64,000 nt of DNA from an uncultured Clostridium sp. (GTDB lineage: Bacteria > Bacillota > Clostridia > TANB77 > CAG-508). Of this stretch, positions 38,981-49,717 are shown one piece after another. Both the position numbers and the translations under genes were made by a program. The DNA lies in NCBI GenBank assembly GCA_930980855.1, contig CAKNIZ010000001.1, positions 186,615 to 250,614 of the forward strand. Reading direction: 5' to 3'. Position 1 is the stretch's first letter. Each line of letters starts with the position of its first letter. The notes beneath the pieces were generated by a model. The model was not told the DNA's origin. It ran no database searches and saw only the letters and a program-made list of their open reading frames with translations.

Positions 38981-40978
38981 CTAGTCACTAGTTGTATTTC
39001 TATCAAAAATTACTTGTCTATTATTGTCTGATTCGTCAAAGTTTATTCTTCTTGTTCTAGTATATGAAGAGCCAACCTTTACAGTAATTTCATGTGTTCC
39101 TGTTGATTTATATGTGTACACATAAGCATTATTTGTTACATCTACATTTTCTTGTGTTCTTTCTACACCATCTATTAATATAGTAACATTCACAGTATCT
39201 TCTTGATTTGTTCCTGCTGTATTTGTTGTGTTGCTATTTTGTGAACCACTTCCTACTATTGAATTTACATTTACTGATATTCTAATAGTCTTTTCTTCTT
39301 TTTCAATTTTATTTACTACTATTTCAATCGCTGAATTTTTAGCAACTTCTGTATTTTCTTCAATAGTTTGAGATATTACTTTTCCTTCTTCTTTATCTTC
39401 ATGACTTTCATATTTTACTGTTGGATTTAATCCGGCATTTTTTAGTGTTGCTACTGCTGTTCCTTCATCCATTCCAACTACTGTTGGTACTCTAACTTTT
39501 TCTGCCCCAGCGCTTACATGTACTGTAACTGTATCTCCTGATTTTACTAATGTTCCTACAGCTGTATCTTGTTTAATTATAACTCCTTGTTCTACTTTGT
39601 CACTATTTTCTGTTTCTTCTACTAAAGTTATTCCTAAACTTTCTGCTGTAACTCTTGCATCTTCTATTTTCATACCTTCTAGTTTTGGTAATTCAGCAGT
39701 TTCAGGTCCTTTACTTACTTTTAATTTTATAGTAGTTCCTACTTCTATTTTTGTTTCACTATATTCTGGATCTTGTGAAATTATTTTACCTTCTTCAACA
39801 TCACTACTTGCAACTTCTTCAGCTTCTATAGTTAAATCTAAATCATCTGCCATCGTTTGAGCCTCTTCAAGTGTTTTTCCCACAAAGTTTGGCATGTCTA
39901 CTTTTTTAGTTATTCCACCATCTATAGCAATCTTTGTAATTAAGAATACTACTACAAACAGTAAAATTAATCCTAAAATTATAGTTGCTATTTTAGCTTT
40001 TGGATGTTCTATAAAGAAATTAGTTTTTGTCTTTGTTTTTACTTCTTCTTTCTTTCCTTCATTTATTTGATCATCCTTTATAGCTTGCATTACTCTTGTA
40101 TATCCACCATCTTTGTTTTCTATTATAACAAAGTCTCCGTCTGGGTCTTTTAAAGCTTTGCTTAAATCATGTAGCATTTCTGTAGCATTTTGATATCTTG
40201 CTGTTGGTTCTTTTTGCATAGCTTTTACTACAATTTGATTTACTGCTGTTGGAATATCTGAATTTAATTCCACTGGTTCTTTTGGATCTTCTTGCATATG
40301 TTTTAATGCTACTGATACTGGTGTATCTGCATCAAAAGGTACTTTTCCAGTAAGCATTTCAAACATTACGACACCTAGTGAATACAAATCAGATTTTGCA
40401 TCTGTAAATCCACCTTTGGCCTGCTCTGGTGAAAAATAATGCACTGACCCGATTGTTGTTCCAAAAGCTGTTATTGTAGAATTTGAAACTGCTTTTGCTA
40501 TTCCAAAGTCTGTTACTTTTGCTATTCCATCTTCAGTTATAATTATATTGTGTGGTTTAATATCTCTATGTACTATTCCTCTTTTATGCGCCATTTCTAA
40601 TGCTGAAGCAATTTGCATAGCAATATTTACTGCCCATTTCCAAGTAAGTACTCCTTCACTATTAATTATTTCTTTTAATGTTTTTCCCTGGACTAGTTCC
40701 ATAACTATATAATAAAGATTATTTTCTTCTTCATGTCCTACATCATATATTGATACAATGTTTGGATGCGAAAGACTAGCTGCTGCTTGAGCTTCTGTAT
40801 TAAATCTTTTTACAAATTCCGCATCTGTTGTAAATTCATCCTTTAGAACTTTAACAGCCACAAGTCTATTTAATACATGGTCTTTTGCTTTATATACAGT
40901 AGCCATTCCTCCAAGGCCTACTTCTTCTAAAATCTCATACCTATTTCCTATTATTTTCCCTATTAAATTCATAATCAC
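38981..40978 (-). CDS. prkC: Ser/Thr protein kinase with PASTA repeats (PrkC/Stk1)
   Basis: YEILEEVGLGGMATVYKAKDH, HRDIKPHNIIITEDG, DFGIAKA; PASTA repeats in the C-terminal half. Confidence 0.96.
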   Translation of the reverse strand: MIMNLIGKIIGNRYEILEEVGLGGMATVYKAKDHVLNRLVAVKVLKDEFTTDAEFVKRFNTEAQAAASLSHPNIVSIYDVGHEEENNLYYIVMELVQGKTLKEIINSEGVLTWKWAVNIAMQIASALEMAHKRGIVHRDIKPHNIIITEDGIAKVTDFGIAKAVSNSTITAFGTTIGSVHYFSPEQAKGGFTDAKSDLYSLGVVMFEMLTGKVPFDADTPVSVALKHMQEDPKEPVELNSDIPTAVNQIVVKAMQKEPTARYQNATEMLHDLSKALKDPDGDFVIIENKDGGYTRVMQAIKDDQINEGKKEEVKTKTKTNFFIEHPKAKIATIILGLILLFVVVFLITKIAIDGGITKKVDMPNFVGKTLEEAQTMADDLDLTIEAEEVASSDVEEGKIISQDPEYSETKIEVGTTIKLKVSKGPETAELPKLEGMKIEDARVTAESLGITLVEETENSDKVEQGVIIKQDTAVGTLVKSGDTVTVHVSAGAEKVRVPTVVGMDEGTAVATLKNAGLNPTVKYESHEDKEEGKVISQTIEENTEVAKNSAIEIVVNKIEKEEKTIRISVNVNSIVGSGSQNSNTTNTAGTNQEDTVNVTILIDGVERTQENVDVTNNAYVYTYKSTGTHEITVKVGSSYTRTRRINFDESDNNRQVIFDRNTTSD

Positions 40979-40988
40979 ATATTCTCCC

Positions 40989-41714
40989 TTACTTTATGAT
41001 TACAGTTGTAATGTTATCTAATCCACCTAATTCATTTGCTTTATCCACTAATACTTTTGATGGATTATCTAAGTTTTCTTTTAATATCTTTAATATTTCA
41101 TTTTCTGGAATCATATTGGTTAATCCGTCTGTGCACATAAGCATTATATCACCTTTTATGAATCCTTTAACCGTAACGTCTGGTTCTATATATTCTGTAC
41201 AACCTAAAGCTTTTATTAGCATATTTTTTTTAGGATGATTTACACTTTCTTCTTTTGTAATTTTTCCTTCATCAACTAGTTGTTGAACATAACTATGGTC
41301 CTTTGTTAGCCTTCTCATAAAATCTTTTCTAATTCTATATACTCTACTATCTCCTATATGTGATATAAAAGCTTTATTTTCGTAAATTAAGCATATATCC
41401 AATGTTGTTCCCATATTTTTTAGTTCTTCGTTTTTCATAGCCTTTTCATATACTATCATGTTTGCATACATTGAACTATTTTTTACTAAATTAAGTAAGC
41501 TTTCTTTATCATTCTTTGCACTTTCAAAATTACTCTGAATATATCTACGTGCAGATTCAACTGCTAATTTACTTGCAATTTCTCCTCCGTTATATCCACC
41601 CATTCCGTCTGCTACAATGAATAATTTTATTGGCTCATATTCGCTAGAAATATAATAAAAGTCTTCATTTATTTGTCTAGTTTTGCCAACATCAGAAGTC
41701 GCAAAAGCCCTCAT
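40989..41714 (-). CDS. prpC: PP2C-family Ser/Thr phosphatase
   Basis: TSDVGKTRQINEDFYYI, VADGMGGYNGGEIAS, HIGDSRVYRI, CTDGLTNM. Confidence 0.95.
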   Translation of the reverse strand: MRAFATSDVGKTRQINEDFYYISSEYEPIKLFIVADGMGGYNGGEIASKLAVESARRYIQSNFESAKNDKESLLNLVKNSSMYANMIVYEKAMKNEELKNMGTTLDICLIYENKAFISHIGDSRVYRIRKDFMRRLTKDHSYVQQLVDEGKITKEESVNHPKKNMLIKALGCTEYIEPDVTVKGFIKGDIMLMCTDGLTNMIPENEILKILKENLDNPSKVLVDKANELGGLDNITTVIIK

Positions 41715-41725
41715 TAATTTTCCTC

Positions 41726-42760
41726 CTATTTCTTTCCCTTGTCTAAATTTTTTCTTCTAAGTTGTCCACATGCAGCTTCTATGTCAGAGCCTAATTCTCT
41801 TCTTATAGTTGCTGTAATTCCTTTGCTATTTAGATAATCTCTGAATTTTATTATGTTTTCATTTGAGCTTTTTATGTATTTTCCATTTTCTATTTTATTT
41901 ATTGGAATCAAATTAACATGGCATAACATTCCTTGCAATAATTCTACCAATTCATCTGCATCTTTTTGATTATCATTATTATCTTTAGCTAATGCATACT
42001 CAAATGAAATTCTTTTATTTGTTTTTTCTATATAATATTTGCAAGCTTTTATCAACTCTTGTATATTATATGCATTGTTAATTGGCATCATACTACTTCT
42101 TGTCTTATTATTTGCGCTATGAAGTGAAATAGATAACGTGCATTGTACTTTCTCGTCTGCAAACCTATATATTTTAGGTACTACTCCACTTGTTGATATA
42201 CTTATATGTCTTGCTCCAATATTTAATCCTTTTTGGTTATTTAAAATTTTTATTGCATTTATTACATTGTCATAATTATCAAAAGGTTCTCCTATTCCCA
42301 TGAAAACTACATTTGATATTTTATTCCCTATATCTTGCTCTATCGCTAATATTTGTTCCACAATTTCTCCACTTGTTAAATTTCTTACAAATGGTATTCC
42401 CGTAGAAGCACAAAATTTGCACCCCATTTTACATCCTATTTGAGAAGAAACACATACTGTTTTTCCAAAATGATATTCCATAAGTACTGATTCAATAGCA
42501 TTTCCGTCACTTAAACCAAATAAGTATTTTTTTGTACCATCTTTTGATTCTAGTTTTCTCACTATTTCAAAATTACAAATATCATAGTTTTGTTTTAGTT
42601 TTTCTCTCAAATTCAATGACAAATTTGTCATTTCATCAAAGCTTTTTACTTTATCTACAAACAGCCATTTAAAAATTTGTTCAGCTCTAAATGGTTTTTC
42701 TTCTAATTTTGTAAGCTCTTCTTTTAGTTCTTCTAAATTATAGTCTTTTATATTTTTCAT
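41726..42760 (-). CDS. rlmN: 23S rRNA (adenine2503-C2)-methyltransferase
   Basis: Radical SAM QIGCKMGCKFCASTGIPFVRNLTSGEIVEQI, VFMGIGEPFDNYDNV, FRDYLNSKGITATIRRELGSDIEAACGQL. Confidence 0.97.
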   Translation of the reverse strand: MKNIKDYNLEELKEELTKLEEKPFRAEQIFKWLFVDKVKSFDEMTNLSLNLREKLKQNYDICNFEIVRKLESKDGTKKYLFGLSDGNAIESVLMEYHFGKTVCVSSQIGCKMGCKFCASTGIPFVRNLTSGEIVEQILAIEQDIGNKISNVVFMGIGEPFDNYDNVINAIKILNNQKGLNIGARHISISTSGVVPKIYRFADEKVQCTLSISLHSANNKTRSSMMPINNAYNIQELIKACKYYIEKTNKRISFEYALAKDNNDNQKDADELVELLQGMLCHVNLIPINKIENGKYIKSSNENIIKFRDYLNSKGITATIRRELGSDIEAACGQLRRKNLDKGKK

Positions 42761-42880
42761 ATATTTCTCCTATTATTTTATACCACAAACTTAGTCGTTT
42801 TTCAAGATGCTTACTATAAAAAAGTACGATTAGTAAATTTAATAAGTTATTATTCACAGCCTCTTATTAAGTTAATAAAA

Positions 42881-42965
42881 TTGCATATTCAAGATTTTGC
42901 AGTTTCGCGCAGTTTGGAGGACTTTACGTCCGACAGCAAGAAACAAAAAATCTTTGAATATACAA
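42881..42965 (+). repeat. Structured repeat family copy G (short form)
   Basis: TTGCATATTCAAGATTTTGCAGTTTCGCGCAGTTTGGAGGACTTTACGTCC...TTTGAATATACAA. Confidence 0.92.
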
Positions 42966-43013
42966 TTCTAAAACATTTTATACCACTGTGAATTGTAACT
43001 TTAATAAAATTTA

Positions 43014-44762
43014 TTAATCTTCTTTTCTTATTTCTATATGTACATCTTTTAATTGTTCTTCAGTTACTTTACTTGGTGCATTCATCATAACATCTCTTGC
43101 TTTTTTATTTTTTGGAAATGCTATAACTTCTCTAATATTAGTTGAATCAGCAATAAGCATAATCATTCTATCAAGTCCAGGTGCTGCTCCTGCATGAGGT
43201 GGTGTTCCATATTGAAAAGCTGTATATAAAGCACCAAATTTTTGTATAATATCTTTTTCTTCATAACCAGCTATTTCAAATGCTTTAAGCATTATTTCTG
43301 GGTCATGATTTCTAACAGCCCCTGATGCCATTTCATATCCATTACATACTAAGTCAAATTGATATGCTAATATATCTAATGGTTCTTTCGTATTTAATGC
43401 TTCCATTCCACCTTGTGGCATTGAGAAAGGATTATGATTAAAGTCTATTTTTCCTTCATCTTCATTATATTCATACATTGGAAAATCTACAATAAAGCAG
43501 AATTTATATACATCTTTTTCTAATAAATCTAATCTTTTTCCAAGCTCTATTCTAACTAATCCAGCTATTTTTTGTGCATTTTCTAGTTCGTCTGCAATAA
43601 AGAATATACTGTCTCCTGCTTTTGCTCCCAATTCTGTTTTTATCTCATCAGTTATAAATTTTGCAATTCCTCCTGTTAAGTTGTTTTCTTCATCTACTTT
43701 AACCCATGCTAAACCTTTTGCTCCAGCTTCATTTATAGCAAATTCTGTCATACTATCAAAGAACTTTCTTCCTTGATTACCACCTTTTGGAACTATAATT
43801 ACTTTTATAGTTTTATTTTTGAATGCATTGAATTCTGTGTTTTTAAATAAATTTGTTGCATCTTGAATAATAAGTGGATTTCTTAAATCAGGCTTATCAA
43901 TTCCATATTTATCCATTGCTTCTTTGTAAGGAAGTCTTACAAATGGTCCTTCATCAACTTTCCAATTTGTATGTTCTTTAAATACTGCTGGTACTACAGT
44001 TTCTATAACTTTGAAAACATCTTCTTGTGTTGCAAATGACATTTCAAAATCTAGTTGATAAAATTCACCTGGTGCTCTATCTGCTCTAGGATCTTCATCT
44101 CTAAAACATGGTGCTATTTGATAATATTTATCAAATCCTGAGACCATTAAAAGTTGTTTAAATTGTTGTGGTGCTTGTGGAAGAGCATAAAATTCTCCAC
44201 TATGTAATCTACTTGGTACTAAATAGTCTCTTGCACCTTCTGGTGATGAATTAGCCAAAATTGGAGTTTGTACTTCAGTAAATCCTAATTCATCCATTTT
44301 ATTTCTAAGAGATTTCATGACTTTTGAACGCAATAAAATATTGTTATGAATTCTTTCATTTCTTAAATCTAAATATCTGTATTGCAATCTTAAATCTTCT
44401 CTAACATTTTCTATATCAATTTTTTCAGAGTTGATTTCAAAAGGTAATATACTTTTACATTTCCCTAATACTTCTATTTTCTTTGCTTCTATTTCTATTT
44501 CTCCTGTTGGCATTTTAGGATTTTTATTAGAGCGCTCAACAACAGTACCTGTTACACTTATTACAGATTCCGGATTCACATTTTCCATTTGCTCTTTTAG
44601 TTCTTCTGTTGTTATTACAATTTGTGTAATACCTTTTTCATCTCTTAAGTCCACAAATTGCATAGAGCCAAGATTTCTTATTCTTTGTACCCATCCTGCA
44701 AGCATTACTTCTTCATTTACATTTTTTATATTTAATTCTCCGCAATTATGATTTCTATACAT
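43014..44762 (-). CDS. aspS: Aspartyl-tRNA synthetase
   Basis: RTHNCGELN-like start, FTEVQTPILANSSPEGARDYLVPSR, FRDEDPRADRAPGEFYQLDFEMSF, GLDRMIML. Confidence 0.97.
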   Translation of the reverse strand: MYRNHNCGELNIKNVNEEVMLAGWVQRIRNLGSMQFVDLRDEKGITQIVITTEELKEQMENVNPESVISVTGTVVERSNKNPKMPTGEIEIEAKKIEVLGKCKSILPFEINSEKIDIENVREDLRLQYRYLDLRNERIHNNILLRSKVMKSLRNKMDELGFTEVQTPILANSSPEGARDYLVPSRLHSGEFYALPQAPQQFKQLLMVSGFDKYYQIAPCFRDEDPRADRAPGEFYQLDFEMSFATQEDVFKVIETVVPAVFKEHTNWKVDEGPFVRLPYKEAMDKYGIDKPDLRNPLIIQDATNLFKNTEFNAFKNKTIKVIIVPKGGNQGRKFFDSMTEFAINEAGAKGLAWVKVDEENNLTGGIAKFITDEIKTELGAKAGDSIFFIADELENAQKIAGLVRIELGKRLDLLEKDVYKFCFIVDFPMYEYNEDEGKIDFNHNPFSMPQGGMEALNTKEPLDILAYQFDLVCNGYEMASGAVRNHDPEIMLKAFEIAGYEEKDIIQKFGALYTAFQYGTPPHAGAAPGLDRMIMLIADSTNIREVIAFPKNKKARDVMMNAPSKVTEEQLKDVHIEIRKED

Positions 44763-44847
44763 AGCTATCTTCCTTCTTCTTTATTTTGCTTTATTTATTA
44801 TACTTATTTTTTACCAGTTTTTCAATAGTTTTAGCTTAATTAGGTAT

Positions 44848-45282
44848 TTATCTTTCTAACAAAATGGTAACTGGACCACTATTTTGAAGACTTACTTCCA
44901 TATGTGCACCAAATACTCCTTTTTCTACATGTATTTCTTTTCCACATTCTTTGCAAAAATATTCATAAATCTTATTTGCTTTATCTGGTTTTGCAGCATT
45001 TATAAAAGATGGTCTATTTCCTGATGAGCAATCTGCATATAAAGTAAACTGAGATATCAAAAGAAGTTCGCCTTTTACATCTTTTATATTTAAATTCATT
45101 TTTCCATTTTCATCTTCAAAAACTCTAAGATTTAATAACTTTTTTGCTAAATATTCCGCTTCTTTTTCCGTATCATTTAGTCCTATTCCAACTAAAACCA
45201 TAAAACCTTTATCTATTTTTCCTACAACTTTATTATCAACTTCAACTTTTGAATTATTTACTCTTTGAACTACTAATCTCAT
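44848..45282 (-). CDS. dtd: D-aminoacyl-tRNA deacylase
   Basis: [55 protein letters not shown]. Confidence 0.96.
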   Translation of the reverse strand: MRLVVQRVNNSKVEVDNKVVGKIDKGFMVLVGIGLNDTEKEAEYLAKKLLNLRVFEDENGKMNLNIKDVKGELLLISQFTLYADCSSGNRPSFINAAKPDKANKIYEYFCKECGKEIHVEKGVFGAHMEVSLQNSGPVTILLER

Positions 45283-46055
45283 ATTATTCCCTCAATCTTT
45301 TCTCTTACATACTCATATATCATTATTGATGCTGCAACAGAAGCATTTAAACTTTCTGTTTTCCCCAACATTGGAATTTTTACTTTATAGCTTGATATGT
45401 CTTGTATTTCTTTTGAAACACCATTGGCTTCATTTCCGATTATAACTATTTTTTTATTATAGTCGATATCATATATATTTTTGTCAGTTTGTAAAGATGT
45501 GCTAACCAGTTCAAATCCATTTTGTTTTAATGATTTCAAAGTTTCTAGCAAATTTTCTACTTCTATTATTTGAATTCTAAATATTGCTCCCATTGTTGAC
45601 CTTACAACCTTTGGACTATATGCATCTACTGTTCCCTTTGAAACTATTAATTGTTTTATATTAGCACTATCTAATGTTCTAATTATAGTTCCAATATTTC
45701 CTGGGTCTTGCACATCATCAAGTGCCATAATATAATCAGCATTTTTATCAATTTTTCTTTTTTCATTCTTATATACAACAGCTAAAATTCCTTGTGGAGT
45801 TTTTACATCTGTGAGTTCTTTAAATACATTTTCAGTAACAAGAATAAATTTATAATTATCTATTTTTTCTACATATTTTTGATTATGATTAGCAAATTCT
45901 TCTGTCATTACAATTATGTCTATTTTTACAGATTCTTGAATTGCTTCATCTATCATTTTAGGTCCTTCAATTATATATTTCTCATTTCTATATTTCTTTT
46001 CTTTTAGTCTTTTTACTTCTTTAATTATATTATTTTCTTTACTTGAAATTACCAT
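45279..46055 (-). CDS. SpoU/TrmH-family RNA methyltransferase
   Basis: [51 protein letters not shown]. Confidence 0.93.
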   Translation of the reverse strand: MVISSKENNIIKEVKRLKEKKYRNEKYIIEGPKMIDEAIQESVKIDIIVMTEEFANHNQKYVEKIDNYKFILVTENVFKELTDVKTPQGILAVVYKNEKRKIDKNADYIMALDDVQDPGNIGTIIRTLDSANIKQLIVSKGTVDAYSPKVVRSTMGAIFRIQIIEVENLLETLKSLKQNGFELVSTSLQTDKNIYDIDYNKKIVIIGNEANGVSKEIQDISSYKVKIPMLGKTESLNASVAASIMIYEYVREKIEGII

Positions 46056-46074
46056 ATCTCATTTACCTCTTTTA

Positions 46075-46103
46075 TTGCAAATTTATATCCAATATGCTAT
46101 AAT
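46075..46103 (+). promoter_or_regulatory. Promoter of the 52-aa ORFan
   Basis: TTGCAA-17 nt-TATAAT. Confidence 0.7.
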
Positions 46104-46147
46104 TATATTACTTCGCTTTAGAAGAAAACTTAAAAGGAGGCTATTTT

Positions 46148-46306
46148 ATGGCCAAAAGGATTAACTTTCCGTATTTACAGAAAGAAGATCGTAAGAAGCC
46201 CTCTTTGTTTTCCTCTTTACGTGGAAAAATAATTGGTAAGTGGTATTCTGACGATTGGCTCATACTTGGCCCACCCCCTGCCCCTAAGCAAAAACGAAGG
46301 GGTTAA
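46148..46306 (+). CDS. Small ORFan protein, 52 aa, basic
   Basis: MAKRINFPYLQKEDRKKPSLFSSLRGKIIGKWYSDDWLILGPPPAPKQKRRG*; RBS AAGGAGG; own promoter and terminator; absent from the ORF track because of its size. Confidence 0.75.
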   Translation: MAKRINFPYLQKEDRKKPSLFSSLRGKIIGKWYSDDWLILGPPPAPKQKRRG

Positions 46307-46310
46307 TTCC

Positions 46311-46350
46311 AGCAGGTTCTGACTACTTTTAGCCAGAGCCTGCTTTTATT
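46311..46350 (+). terminator. Terminator of the 52-aa ORFan
   Basis: AGCAGGTTCTGACTACTTTTAGCCAGAGCCTGCTTTTATT. Confidence 0.8.
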
Positions 46351-49300
46351 TTATTTTTTCTAGGAACTCTTTTATTTCTTTCATAGTATCTTTTTCTATT
46401 TTTAATGTTATGTAAGGCTTTTCACCAGGTGAAAATCTTACTTTTGAGCCATAATTTTCAATTATTTTTTCTAGCATTTCATCAGGTATGTTTTTAAAAA
46501 ACGCTACTACTCCATTTTGTTTTTGTTGAAGTTTTATAATATTTGTTTTTCTACACAGATTTTTAATTCTTGCAATTTCTATTAAATTATTTACCTCTGT
46601 AGGCATCTCTCCATACCTATCTATTATTTCATCAATGATATTTTGAATATCTTCCTCAGTTCTTGAATTCGCTATATCTTGGTATATTTCTATTTTTTGA
46701 CTAGCATTTTCTATATATTCCTCCGGTATATATGAAGAAACATTTAGGTCTATTGATATTTCTGGCTCCTCTTCTACTTTTTCGCCTTTCATTTCTTTTA
46801 CAACTTCATCTAATAATCTATTATACATATCATAACCAACTTGCTCAATATGTCCATGTTGCATTTCTCCAAATATACTTCCTGCCCCTCTTATTTGTAA
46901 ATCCCTTGTTGCAATTTTAAATCCAGAACCAAATTCCGTAAATTCTTTTATTGCTTTTAATCTTTGAGATGCATCTTCTGATAGCATTTTGTCTCTTCTA
47001 TAAGTAATATATGCATAAGCTTGTCTATTACTTCTTCCAACTCTTCCTCTTATCTGATAAAGTTGTGCTAATCCAAATCTATCTGCATTTTCAACTATTA
47101 TTGTATTTGCGTTGGGAATATCTATTCCTGATTCAAGAATTGTCGTACAAACTAATACATTGGTTTTCCCATCAACAAAATCCTGCATTATCTCTTCTAT
47201 TTCTTTTCCAGACATTTTTCCGTGCGCATAAGCTATTCTGGCTTCTGGTACTAAATTCTGAAGTTCTAATGCTTTTACACTTATTGTATCAACTATATTA
47301 TATATGTAAAATACCTGTCCTCCTCTTTCTAGCTCTTTAGTGATAGCTTCTTTTATTACTTCCTTATCATATTCTAATACATAAGTCTGAATTGGTTTTC
47401 TATTTTGAGGTGGTTCGTAAATGACTGACATATCTCTTATACCTACAATTGACATTTGAAGTGTTCTTGGAATTGGAGTTGCTGTCATTGTTAATACATC
47501 TACAGTATTTTTATAATGCTTAATTTTTTCTTTATCTTTTACACCAAATCTATGCTCTTCATCAATTATAAGTAAACCTAAATCTTTAAATTCCACATCT
47601 TTGCTTAATATTCTGTGTGTACCTAAAACGATATCTACTTCCCCAGTTTTTAATTTTTCTACAACATCTTTTTGCTCTTTTTTAGTTCTAAATCTATTTA
47701 ACAGTTCTACTTTTATAGGATATTCTTCCATTCTTTCTTTAAATTCTTGATATTGCTGACTGGCTAAAATTGTTGTTGGAGCTAAATATGCAACTTGCTT
47801 ACTATCCATGACGGCTTTAAATGCTGCTCTTATGGCAACTTCTGTTTTACCATATCCTACATCTCCACACAAAAGTCTATCCATTGGTCTTGAATTTTCC
47901 ATATCTTTTTTTACTTCTTCGATACATCTTAATTGGTCATTTGTTTCTTTATATGGAAAACTATCTTCAAACTGTCTTTGGAAAACATTATCTTTAGAAA
48001 AAGCGAAACCCTTAGTATGTTCTCTTTTTGCATATAAATTTATTAATTCTTTTGCAACTGCTCTTAAATTACCTTTTACTTTTGCCTTAGTATTTTCCCA
48101 ATCTTTTGTTCCTAATTTATTAAGCCTTAATGTACCTTCTGAGCCAACATATTTTCGTACATTATCTAATGCATCTGTTGGTACATATAGCACATCTCCG
48201 TCCTTATATTTAAGTTGAATGTAATCTTTTGTTACTCCATCTTCCTTAATTGTATTTACTCCTGTGAAAATACCTATACCATGATTTCTATGTACTATGT
48301 AATCTCCAACTTTAAGGTCTGCAAATACTATTTTTTCTCCACTTTTAAATGTATCTGAAACTTTCTTAGTTTTTTTAGTTTTTGCAAAAAATTCATCACT
48401 ACTAATAACTAAAAGTTTTGTATCCTCATCTTGAAATCCATTTGTAAGTGCACCTTCTGAAATAACTACTTCTCCTGGTTTTAATATAATATCATCTATA
48501 TTAGGTGTTATAACAACATCTTCTTCAAGTGCCTTTTTTATTTTTTCAGCATTATCACTATTTCCTGCTAAAATTACCACTTTCTTTTTGCTTTTTATTG
48601 CCTCTTTTATACCAATCTCAAGATTTTTTACGTCTCCTTTAAATAAGTTTACTTCTTTTGTGTGAAAGTCATTTTTTAAAGTGTCTCCCTCTTTTAACTC
48701 TATTGTTTTATCTAGGTTATATACATATTGATTAATATTTTCTAATGCTTCAGGAACATCTCTTTCTTTTTCAATTAATGATTTTATTAAGCTTTCATTT
48801 TCCTTTTGTATAGCATTTATTCTTTGATTAATTTTTTCTGGTTCATCTGTAAAAATTTCATAATCTTTTATATAGTCAATAAAAGTATTTTGCCTTGTGT
48901 AAAATTCATTAAAATACTTATCTATTTTTGAGGCATATTCACCTTCTCTTATTATTTCAATATCTTCTAAATCATATTTTTTCTTATTCTTTTCTATTCT
49001 TTCACATACTTTTTCTACTGAATCTTCTAATATGTTTTCAAAAGCGGGATATATAACGACGTTTTTTATCATTTCATTTGACCTTTGTGAAGATATTCTG
49101 AAAGTTCTAATAGAATCTACATCATCTCCCCAAAATTCTATTCTAATACCTTCATTTTCAGCAATTCCGATATCTACAATGTCTCCCCTTACACTGAACT
49201 CTCCTCTATTTTCTATAAGGTCAACTCTTTTATATCCATTTTGTACTAATTTATTTTTCAAACTATCATGATTTATTGTATCTCCAATTTTTAGTTTTAG

Positions 49301-49702
49301 TATATTTTGATACAACACGTCTTTTGATATCATTTTTTGCATAACAGCTTCTATTGTAGTAACTATTATTTTTGCCTTCTTGTTATAAATATTATTTAGT
49401 ATTTCAATTCTGTCATATTCAATATCATTGCTTTCTGCATCATAATCATATGCTGCAATTTCTCTTTTTGGAAAGTATTTTACATCATTTAAAAAATAGC
49501 TTAAGTTTTTTACTATTTGTTTTGCTTGTATTTCATTATATGTGATTAAACATATTGGTTTTCTTTTTTCCTCATAAGTTGCTGCAATTAGTTGTGCTTT
49601 TGCCACGAAAGCAAGACCCGATATTTTTATCGGATAGGTCTTTTCATTAATATATTTTTTAAATTTTTCTGATGAAGCCAAATCTCTTAATATATAGTTC
49701 AT
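46346..49702 (-). CDS. mfd: Transcription-repair coupling factor
   Basis: KVGDYIVHRNHGIGIFTGV, MDRLLCGDVGYGKTEVAIRAAFKA, IDEEHRFGVKDKE, RGRVGRSNRQAYAY. Confidence 0.97.
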   Translation of the reverse strand: MNYILRDLASSEKFKKYINEKTYPIKISGLAFVAKAQLIAATYEEKRKPICLITYNEIQAKQIVKNLSYFLNDVKYFPKREIAAYDYDAESNDIEYDRIEILNNIYNKKAKIIVTTIEAVMQKMISKDVLYQNILKLKIGDTINHDSLKNKLVQNGYKRVDLIENRGEFSVRGDIVDIGIAENEGIRIEFWGDDVDSIRTFRISSQRSNEMIKNVVIYPAFENILEDSVEKVCERIEKNKKKYDLEDIEIIREGEYASKIDKYFNEFYTRQNTFIDYIKDYEIFTDEPEKINQRINAIQKENESLIKSLIEKERDVPEALENINQYVYNLDKTIELKEGDTLKNDFHTKEVNLFKGDVKNLEIGIKEAIKSKKKVVILAGNSDNAEKIKKALEEDVVITPNIDDIILKPGEVVISEGALTNGFQDEDTKLLVISSDEFFAKTKKTKKVSDTFKSGEKIVFADLKVGDYIVHRNHGIGIFTGVNTIKEDGVTKDYIQLKYKDGDVLYVPTDALDNVRKYVGSEGTLRLNKLGTKDWENTKAKVKGNLRAVAKELINLYAKREHTKGFAFSKDNVFQRQFEDSFPYKETNDQLRCIEEVKKDMENSRPMDRLLCGDVGYGKTEVAIRAAFKAVMDSKQVAYLAPTTILASQQYQEFKERMEEYPIKVELLNRFRTKKEQKDVVEKLKTGEVDIVLGTHRILSKDVEFKDLGLLIIDEEHRFGVKDKEKIKHYKNTVDVLTMTATPIPRTLQMSIVGIRDMSVIYEPPQNRKPIQTYVLEYDKEVIKEAITKELERGGQVFYIYNIVDTISVKALELQNLVPEARIAYAHGKMSGKEIEEIMQDFVDGKTNVLVCTTILESGIDIPNANTIIVENADRFGLAQLYQIRGRVGRSNRQAYAYITYRRDKMLSEDASQRLKAIKEFTEFGSGFKIATRDLQIRGAGSIFGEMQHGHIEQVGYDMYNRLLDEVVKEMKGEKVEEEPEISIDLNVSSYIPEEYIENASQKIEIYQDIANSRTEEDIQNIIDEIIDRYGEMPTEVNNLIEIARIKNLCRKTNIIKLQQKQNGVVAFFKNIPDEMLEKIIENYGSKVRFSPGEKPYITLKIEKDTMKEIKEFLEKIK

Positions 49703-49717
49703 TATATTTTACTCCTC

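Noticed and set aside
38981-40978. Repeat-like nucleotide content in prkC
   Set aside because: Explained by tandem PASTA domains in the protein
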